From: Triparma columacea
Lineage: Eukaryota > Sar > Bolidophyceae > Parmales > Triparmaceae
Direction: 5' to 3'
Assembly: GCA_030267965.1 (NCBI GenBank)
Contig: BRYA01000614.1
Coordinates: 1-28,225 of the forward strand
Length of the DNA stretch: 28,225 nt
How positions within the stretch are numbered: the stretch's first letter is position 1; each line of letters starts with the position of its first letter. Shown in pieces: positions 20,012 through 28,225 of this stretch. Made by a program: the position numbers and the translations under genes. The notes under the pieces are model-generated. The model searched no databases. It was not told the DNA's origin and was given only the letters and a program-made list of their open reading frames with translations.

Positions 20012-20301
20012 CTTTACTACGTCGCCGTCTACAATATAAGATTTTTTGTGCCTTCATTCGAATTTTTCAGGTCCCTTCATACTCTCGGCAAAGTCTTTAC
20101 TCCACGAAGCAACCCACTTCCTGTCGACTTTATAGCCTAAACACAAGTGAGCTGCAAATTTTGCCTCCTTAGATCGAGTCCCCTCTGCTTGTCTCGACTA
20201 GGGCTGTAATCTTACGTTGAAAAAGCCTTTTCCCTTTTGGTCCACCTCCTTCCCCGTTGATTTCTTTTGGTATTGCAGGGGCTGCGCTGGCTTGTCACGA
20301 C
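20012..20301. promoter_or_regulatory. Divergent promoter region, GT41-like / CXXC gene
   Basis: 290 bases separate the opposing starts. The stretch TTTCTTTTGGTATTGCAG (about 20260-20277) looks like a splice acceptor just upstream of the chosen CXXC start. An upstream exon, coding or non-coding, may therefore lie here. Confidence 0.5.
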
Positions 20302-23300
20302 ATGAAGATACAAATGGGTGGAGAGTTTGCTGTGAAGTTCGATCCCAGGCTCACAAAGCTTGAGTTTCGCCTGAAGGTGAGTGCCCAGTGGAACAATCCC
20401 AAGATCCAAGACTACTTCTCTCACCCCTCATCTTTTCCCCGCCCCTAAGGACGTGAAAGATCCCAAGAGTGGCGGGAACATTGTGCTCGTCGCAGGCATA
20501 GGGAAGGAGAGTCCTGCTCTCACTCAGGATTCCTTCAAGGAGTACATGGGGGAAAGGTTGGAGGGATTCTTGGCAAAGTGTAACGTAGGCGAGAAGCCAC
20601 CACCGGGCTTGATGATTTCCGGGGTGGATGGTACGATTCCTGCTGACACTCACGACGTTAGGCGCATAATCGTTCGGAAACTAAAGGAGGAGTCTGGATC
20701 ACTGGTGGAGTTGACCCTTTGCCCATACGGGATGAAAGAGGTGGCTTCTGCTACGGCTCCTATTGCGGCTCCCGCCACGCTAGCTTCTGTGAATACTCCT
20801 GTTGCAGCTACGACGACTTCAGCTCAAGCAGTTTCTGCAGTTATTCCTGCAGCGACATTAGCTTCTGCCCCCGCCTTAGCTGCTTCCGCCGCCTCAGCTG
20901 CTTCCGCCGCCCCCGCTGCTTCCGCCGCCCCCGCTGCTTCCGCCGCCCCCGCTGCTTTCACCACCCAAACTACTACCAACATCCCAACCACAACCACCAC
21001 CCCGACCACTACTACCACCCCGACTGCTGCCACAACCCCGACCACTGCCACTACCACGACAACTACCTCCCACAGTACAATAGATCACACTACAATCGAT
21101 GTTGCCAAATCTACTCCCAAACCTGACACCGCTACAGCTCCATTTGTCGCGCCTGAACCAAGGAGCAGCACAAAACCGCCAATCCTCATCATCCCTGAAC
21201 CCTGGACAAGGCACAAGTGCAAGACGACCGGCCAGATATACTATCATAACAGGGATCTCAAACAGTCAATATGGACGGTTCCGAATGAGGTAATGAAAGC
21301 CAATAACTTCGATATGTTTAAGCCTTTGCCAACGTACGTAACTGATCCCGACACGAAGACAGTGCGGCAAGCCCGAAACGACCACAACAACAGAGGAGGG
21401 AGCTGCAAAGTTTCGAGTAGTACGAAACCTACTAATAAGTACACTAATGCAGAGATCGACCATCTGAGAAGTTGCATCCAGAAATACGGCATGGACTACA
21501 GCAAGGAGAGCTTCGCGGCAATGATGGAGAAGGAGCGAGGTAAGAACGGACAATAAGTGTAGAAAGCATGGTGGAACTAGGCTCCAAGCTCTAATATTTT
21601 CTAACTTGCTATTGTAAAACCCTTTCGCGACTGTTTACGCTCGTCACAGCGTACTGGGAACCTCTAGGGCGGAACTGGTCTGGTCTCAGGTCAAAGGCGA
21701 AGAGTGTAAGCATAAATTTGAAGCGAAAGAAGCAGTCCCGAATAAAGCTAACCCTCGCTCCTCGATTCGCTCCGCGCGCAGCTGGCAAACCAGGGCGAGA
21801 TTGGCTTCACAGTCTTGAATAAGAAAGAGTACATATCCCAGCCAACCCCGGTAAGCAGGGTGACTGTGGACACTGGCTCGGACTCGACCTCTGGCTTGGT
21901 TGTGAATACCAAATACACCGTAGGAGAGATTAATCATCTGAGAAGGTGCATCCAGAAGTACGACATGAATACCACCAAGCAAAGCTTCGTGGCAATGATG
22001 GAGAAGGAACGAGGTGAGAACGAAAAAGAAGTGAAAGCCCATCACAAAGAGTAATGCACACGCTGCAACGCATCTAACGCGATACCTCACTATGCTCGTC
22101 TCAGCGTACTGGGAACCACTTGGACGGAACTGGTCAGCACTGAGGGAAAAGGCGAAGAAGGTGAGAATGTCTTGGTGTGGAACTAGCCGTCGAGTTCTTC
22201 GCTAATTGTTTTGCTCCTCGCTTTGCCCCTCGCGCAGCTAGCGCTTCAGGGCGAGATTGGCTTTACGGTCTTGAACGAGAAGGAGATCGGAACCTCTCCT
22301 ACGTCCTCTTCAACAAAGGCCAAAAAGAAGTCGTCAAAGGTCCGAGAGCAGATTGATTTCTCAGTTGGAAGTTACGTCGAAGTTTTTTATGATGGTGAAA
22401 ACGTTAGTGGTGACGAAAACACTGTACGGAAGAGCGTCGTTCGAATTCTTCCTGGCGGTGACCTTCCTGAGCAACGAAGAATGAACCTGAGAAAGGAAAA
22501 GGCTCCCAAGAACACGTACAGCGATATGCTTTACTTGGTAGAGGATGAAACTACTTACAGAAGCGATGACGACGACTTCGGGTCAACGAACAATCCACAT
22601 CCTCCGGAAGATGAGGCTGAAAGTAAGAAGTGGTTCAACGCAAAGATCGTGGTCGTGAATGGCGGAAAAGAAATGAGCCACGATCTTTTCACCTCTGACG
22701 CGAGCAGCGGTGGAGACGACGGGAGGGGGGAGCCACGTGGGATTGCCGTGGAGGAGAAAGTTGCTTTACTTTCTTCGGGAGTCTCGGAGTTTTCCAAACC
22801 AACCTCGGCGTCCATCCCAGCAAAGGGCACTGAAGATACCTCGACAACGTCGGCAGCCGTGGTGCTGGACGCTGGAAAGACGACCCTGGCCGCGTCGTTC
22901 TCTGGGAACCCTCAAACCACTGTTTCAGCCGCCGCTCCCAAGCCCGTTCCCACACCAGCTCCAGAAGCTGTCACCGCCACCACAACCGCCGCAGAAACAC
23001 CTAAGGTTACTTTTGACGTCCAGTATCAGTCTGCTGAGATTGAGCAGAATGTCGCGATAGCGAACATCAGGTGGCCGAAGTACAAATGCAAGGAAAATGT
23101 CGAAGCAAGGTGGAACGAAGGCCAGACATACTACAAGTGTGTGGTGCTACATATAAACGACCTTGACAAATGGGGCCAGGTCACTTACGTTGTCAGGTAC
23201 GAAGACGACGATGAAATCGAATATAACGTTCATCCGGCATTCATGAAGAGGAGCTTCAAATCGGCTGTCATGAAAGTGAGGAGCTGCGGTAATTGTGTAA

Positions 23301-25306
23301 CTTGTCTGGCTCCTGACTGCGGTGTGTGCAGGTATTGCCTGGACATGAGAAAGTTCGGTGGCAAAGGGACCCTCAGGCAAAGATGTAAGCTGAGAAGGTG
23401 CAACAACAAAATCGTACCAAATGATTGGACGAATAACTCGCCCCGCAAGAAGAAATCGTCAAGGAAGAAGCCATCTCCTAGTGCGACTTACAGGCCGGTA
23501 GTATCATTCCCTGATGTGCACGATTGGGTGAAGGTGAACTATGAAGAGGACGGAGGTTGGACTTTCGGCGTAGTCGTTGAGAGCAAGCCAGACGAGAATG
23601 TTGTGGACATACTATTCGAAGATGAGGACCAGAGGCTAGAGACTGTCTTGGACTCGAGGGGACTCTTCGACAAAGACTTCAAGATGGCGACGTTCGAGGA
23701 GTTTTCGGGCAACAACAAGAAGTTCGGCGTGCACACGATCGAGGCCACCAAACACATTATGATGGTGAGGTGCTTCGCGTGTGCCAAGCATCGCAAGATA
23801 GCAAAGCGCGATGGGAGGAAGATCGAGAGGGGCTGGGTCTGCGGGATGTCCGGCTTGAAGGACATGGTAACGGGCAAGCTATTCAATTGCAAGGAGGGAG
23901 AGTCTGCAGATTTGGAAGAAATTTTTGGGAAGGAAGTTATGGGGAAAGTGAAGAACGATGGTGATTCCAGGGATGGGAGCAATAGCCCGAGGAGGCAAAC
24001 CTTCCAGGGAATAGCCATGGAGTCGGCTGGTGTCATCGATGGGATTGAAATGTTTGACTCAAATGATGACAGGAACAGGGTTGGGGACGATGGCATGAGA
24101 TTAGGTTCGAGGAGCTTTGATGATATGTACGGGGAGGACAGCACATTCTCAACCACCAGGCACGGAGGCTTGGGAGGGCAGGAATTGATGAGACTGGCCG
24201 AGGCCGTTCCGACGGAGGCTCATCAGGATTCTAAGACCAAGAAGCGAGACTTGAAGAGGTTGGAGAATTCGAGGGAACTATTCATCAGGGCGGCGAGAAG
24301 CGCGGGAGGCGGTGAAGGCGTCAACGACAAGAAAGCGCTACAGCACGAACTTTTTGAGGGCATGGATATTGAAATCACGGCCTTCGAAGAAGGGGACCAG
24401 GACGATGCAAAGAAGAGGAGAATGGACGAAGAAGAGCAGGAAGGGCGAAGAGTTGCTATGAAGCGATCGAAGGGAGAGTCGCCGGATGCTGAGGAACAAA
24501 GCAAGATGAACAAGAGGATTCAATTCCTAGAGAGTATGCTGCAGACAAAAGAGCGAGAGAACGCTTCCTTGGCGAAGAAGCTTGCGAGGGCGGAAAAGAG
24601 AATAGCTGAGCTCGAGGCAGGAGGCAAGGGTGCAAGGGATAGCGGAGGCAAGACAGGAGCAGAGCAACAAGCTGGGCCCGCCACAGCCACTACCACCTTA
24701 CCCTTCTCCGTCACCAGATCGATCAGGAAGGCAATAGCCTCGGACACGACCAAGGACGGTGGTTACATGTTCATGAAGTTCGTCCATAATGCTCTTGAAA
24801 GTGCTCCCTATCTCATGGACGTTTTGAGAGATTCTTTGGACAAATTTGACCCAGATGACAGTGAGGATTTGAAGGACTTATTGCGTTTCATAATCGGCGA
24901 CAGTGGGGAAGTGGCTGATAGGCCCAGTCAGAGATGGCCAGAGAACACGGCACCCGTCGACGTGAGCAAGGAGAATACTGGCGAGGCGTGCACAAGGGTG
25001 GAAACGACTGACACGAACGCAGACTCGAAGGCAGATACGAACGCAAACTCGAATGTAGACACGAAGGCACACTCAAACTCATCCATGGAATCTTCATCCC
25101 CTAAAGGAAACGACGCCGAAGAGGTAGATTCGGTTGGGGAGGCAATATCAAAAGAGGAAAAGGACGCGTGGAAGGAGTTGCAAAAGAAGCTTGAGAGAAG
25201 GTCCGAAGTTGGAGACGGGGGGGTCACCGCAAATACCGTCCTGGTCGCTGATCAGCGTGAGAGTTCAGAGGATGACTTGGACGAAGATGAGCTCGAAATT
25301 ATGTAA
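20302..25306 (+). CDS. WW / Myb-like repeat / Tudor-like / CXXC zinc-finger chromatin protein
   Basis: Inferred exons 20302-20376, 20450-21539, 21650-21705, 21782-22013, 22105-22160 and 22238-25306 give 1,525 residues. In order: an N-terminal segment with weak PDZ resemblance (GLMISGVDGT); an Ala/Pro then Thr-rich linker; a WW domain (W277 and W300, with TGQIYYHN between); two copies of a Myb/SANT-like unit (about 355-420 and 451-515); a Tudor-like segment FSVGSYVEVFYDGE (about 545); and a second at 782-842. A CXXC zinc finger follows at about 853-898 (CGNCVTC, then CGVCRYC, then RQRCKLRRC), as in CFP1 and DNMT1. A third Tudor-like segment lies at about 932, a coiled coil at about 1258-1298, and an acidic end. 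CXXC fingers bind unmethylated CpG. Role in chromatin is inferred. An upstream exon may add residues. Confidence 0.82.
20840..21075 (+). repeat. Ala/Pro and Thr low-complexity coding repeats
   Basis: Repeated GCT/GCC/TCC/CCC codons give AASAAPAASAAPAA-type sequence, followed by ACC/ACT-rich codons giving TTTTTPTTTTTP. This is a likely flexible linker between the N-terminal segment and the WW domain of the CXXC protein. Confidence 0.85.
21437..22290 (+). repeat. Tandem duplication of an exon-intron-exon module
   Basis: The Myb-like unit and its two introns occur twice in a row within the CXXC gene. Copy 1 covers the end of exon 2, exon 3 and the start of exon 4; copy 2 covers the end of exon 4, exon 5 and the start of exon 6. 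Exons 3 and 5 are both 56 bases, begin CGTACTGGGAACC and sit between a phase-1 and a phase-0 intron. The exon starts are offset by 455-456 bases. Confidence 0.9.
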
Positions 25307-25371
25307 GGGAGAAGGGAAATGCTTTTTACGTACAAGGGGAAGCTTCGTTATTATTTTCTTGGGCTCTTCAC

Positions 25372-26505
25372 TCAATCTTCAAACAGACCCTTGCAGCATA
25401 TTTCAACGTCACCCATGACCCTAAGAACCATGCCATCTACGTCGACGTGGTTGACCTGCGAGGGTTGGGTTAGCATGTAAACAAGCCTTAGTTATCGTTG
25501 CGTTCTCACCCTTGCACCATCAAAAGGCCCGTCATCAACGTCGCTCGCCGCTCCTTCGACCCCCAGGAAAACGAAAGAGCTTACTGCTATTATCGGAATT
25601 GTGTACCAGCCGAGGTCGCCCATGACAAGAAAGGGGAAAAAAAGAAAATAGAGAAGGAGGAAAGTCCTAAGGTGGGCTGTGTAAATGATTGGGAGGGGGC
25701 TGTTCTTGATGCGCTCAAGTCCTCCTGCCGTCTGGACCAGGTCGTCGACGAGCTTCAACTTCCCCTCTAGCGCGACATTAAGCTGAGGGTTGTCGACTTT
25801 TCCTTCGTGCAGCTTCACGAGTCTCTTGGAGAGGTCCATACCAGCAACCAGGACTTTATGATCCGTGTTGTTCAAACGGTCCACCCTCTCCTTGTCCACG
25901 ACCCCCAGTAAATCTGACGCAACTACGGGAACCTTACGCAGGTAGCAACGTGTTGCCACAGCAAACACCACAAGGTCCATAAGAACCTCCAACCTGCGCC
26001 TCTTGGATTCAGCGCTTTCGATGTTAATATCTGTGCCCTTGAAGCCCACTATTCTGCAACCAATTTGGCGACACTTTGCAATTATCAGTCCCCACATCAT
26101 CCGAGAATCCCACCACCGAACTGCAGCACGCGAGAGCCTAAAAACGAGCATGAGGGAGAGTGTCGTTGTAAGGGCGAAGAGATGTGACGAATCAAAGGTC
26201 TGGGATATTGACAGATCGGTGATGAGCTCATTGACTGACGTGACTGCCACACCGTAGATATTTATGAAAACTAGAGGAGCAATAAACTTGTCTAAGGCTC
26301 TATACGAGTACCCGACCGTCGATGTACGCCAGAATGAGGACTTCGAGGTTACCCTCATGGGAGTGAAGGTGGCTAATGAAGGAGAACGAATTGACCTATT
26401 GCGATCGCTCTTATTTGCGAACCAGGGATCCATCGCTGGATGGTGTGTAGATCCAGCACAGTTGCCATCGTTTCCGCGTTCGACCCACACATTGGGTTTA
26501 GACAT
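25372..26505 (-). CDS. Bestrophin-family anion channel, two exons
   Basis: Bestrophins conduct chloride or bicarbonate; in diatoms and green algae some act at the thylakoid in carbon concentration. Exons 26505-25510 and 25455-25372 join in phase 0 over a 54-base intron, giving 359 residues. Family marks are KSSFWRTSTVGYSYRALDKF (entry to the first membrane segment), FRLSRAAVRWWDSRMMWGL (the R...A..R.W....WG signature), and ERIKNSPLPIIYTAHLRTFL with the following membrane segments. After GVEGAASDVDDGPFDG, exon 2 supplies VNHVDVDGM and a short tail. The usual acidic calcium-clasp region appears as SDVDDGPFDG, which differs from the common NPFG form. Start ATG 26505 has an A at -3. I see no clear plastid signal, so the membrane is undetermined. 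The gene converges with the CXXC gene, 65 bases apart. Confidence 0.88.
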
Positions 26506-26971
26506 ATTCTGATTCTTCTGTCGACAAGGCTTTGGTTGTTTTTGATTCAAATTTGATGATATAGTTTATCTTTTGTGGTTTTTGGAGTCTGGAGGCTAGA
26601 GTTGGCACTCACGAAGATATTGAGCACAGGAGGGAATGGCCTTGTGACAAACTGTATGGAGGATTGGATCCTGGTTTCAGCCCAAGGTCCATGGGAAACA
26701 GAATCTGTGTCAGAAAAAAAATTCATGTTGTTCGTAATACAACAACACGACGTCTAGTTTAATTTATCCCTCTTCCTCCATCCCCCCTCCCCACCATCGC
26801 CGTTCAATTCTTTGTTTAGGTTGGGTGGGAATTATGATTCCCAGTTTTGTATATTTTTTATGGGTTTTTTTCTTGGTATATTGTTGTACGATCGTGACCA
26901 ATCGCTGCCTTTGTCCCCCCTCGACAATTTCCCATTACTGGGCAACTATCGCGAAGGAACTAGGAAGCAAT
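26506..26971. other. Intergenic region between bestrophin and H3
   Basis: About 466 bases hold the bestrophin promoter and the H3 terminator, both on the minus strand. Just past the H3 stop, in transcript sense, is a weak hairpin CCCA-GTAA-TGGG. The canonical metazoan histone stem-loop (GGCTCTTTTCAGAGCC) is not seen. No other gene is supported. Confidence 0.5.
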
Positions 26972-27487
<516 letters not shown>

Positions 27488-27627
27488 TCAATTTCAAAGC
27501 CTCACAAGCGATAGCGATCGATTAAATTGGACGCACAATGCGAAAAAAGACTATATAAATCAATGAAATGCCGAGACAAAGTACGAAAACAACAATTATG
27601 ATACTAATTCACACCTTAGTTATTTGA

Positions 27628-27662
27628 GGGCAAAATGTTGCAGGGACCGCAACATTTTGCCC
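27628..27662. repeat. Perfect 14-bp inverted repeat, 7-base loop
   Basis: GGGCAAAATGTTGC (27628-27641) and GCAACATTTTGCCC (27649-27662) are exact reverse complements around AGGGACC. The GCAACATT core recurs within each copy of the downstream H4 unit (CCCGCAACATTGAG). It may be a dimeric transcription-factor site or a hairpin. Confidence 0.95.
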
Positions 27663-27758
27663 CTTTTCTCACAGGGGCCCTGATCTCCCGCAACATTGAG
27701 ACCAAGAAAATGGGCAGTGTGTGATTGGGTCCAAAACCAAAATACAATCTAATCAACT

Positions 27759-27765
27759 ATGTCTG
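27759..27765 (+). other. Duplicate (alternative or orphan) H4 exon 1
   Basis: ATGTCTG followed by GTACGTTCGGG is identical to the H4 first exon and donor 204 bases downstream. Spliced to the acceptor at 28151 it would encode the same H4 protein through a 386-base intron. It could be an alternative promoter/exon or a relic. Confidence 0.75.
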
Positions 27766-27962
27766 GTACGTTCGGGTATCTCTCCCGCCCCTCCTATGTT
27801 TGCATGTCTCGCTCAGATTGGACGGGAAAAAATTGGAACGAAGAGGAAGACATTTTTTGCCCCTTTTCACACAGGGGCCCTGATCTCCCGCAACATTGAG
27901 ACCAAGTCAAAATGGGCAGCGTGTGATTTGGGTCCAAAAACCAAAACACTAACTAATCAACT

Positions 27963-28225
<263 letters not shown>

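Noticed and set aside
20840..21075. Repeats considered as a minisatellite outside coding DNA
   Set aside because: They stay in frame between two conserved parts of the CXXC gene, so they are a coding linker.
25372..26550. Bestrophin start at 26550
   Set aside because: The codon there is TTG; the first in-frame ATG is at 26505.
26900..26971. CCCA-GTAA-TGGG considered as a histone mRNA 3' stem-loop
   Set aside because: The stem is only four pairs and does not match the known histone stem-loop consensus.

Overview
This window is nuclear DNA of a eukaryotic microalga. It holds intron-bearing genes for histone H3, histone H4, cytosolic ribosomal protein L35 and chromatin and splicing proteins, with short introns (mostly GTGAG donors and very C/T-rich acceptors). 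One FKBP gene carries an ER-type signal, then a transit-like segment, then a thylakoid-lumen signal, as expected for a secondary red-type plastid. With the START-like family, bestrophin, the secretory OGT-like enzyme and the general gene style, this points to an ochrophyte stramenopile. Parmales/Bolidophyceae (Triparma-like) is my best guess, made from memory of similar proteins and not from a search.

Layout, left to right. 1-1838 (-): START-like family protein, cut by the window edge. 2531-3406 (-): sulfotransferase with signal peptide and C-terminal anchor. 4294-5676 (-): secreted sialidase, two exons. 5899-8275 (+): multi-pass membrane protein, three exons. 8359-8730 (-): RPL35. 9639-11015 (-): TatSF1/Cus2-like splicing factor. 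11477-13435 (+): mitochondrial IBA57, three exons with a rebuilt targeting exon. 13488-16793 (-): SUN-domain protein of the SLP1/SUCO type, crossing a 16-N gap. 16845-17575 (+): lumenal FKBP. 17683-20011 (-): OGT/SPINDLY-like glycosyltransferase with signal sequence. 20302-25306 (+): large WW/Myb-like/CXXC chromatin protein with a tandemly duplicated exon pair. 25372-26505 (-): bestrophin. 26972-27382 (-): histone H3. 27963-28225 (+): histone H4, cut by the right edge.

The genes form no operon or cluster. Packing is tight: divergent start codons are as close as 51 bp (SLP1/FKBP) and convergent stops 52-83 bp apart. Only the H3/H4 head-to-head pair is an obvious functional pairing. Between them lie a 156-162 bp tandem duplication of the H4 promoter plus first exon and a perfect 14-bp inverted repeat.

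The most unusual items are the CXXC/WW/Myb-like protein with its duplicated exon module, the duplicated H4 promoter and first exon, the secretory OGT-like enzyme, and the run of seven N-glycosylation sequons in the SUN protein. I see no CRISPR array, rRNA, tRNA or recognisable transposon. All splice sites were inferred by eye from GT/AG signals, reading phase and protein-family continuity.
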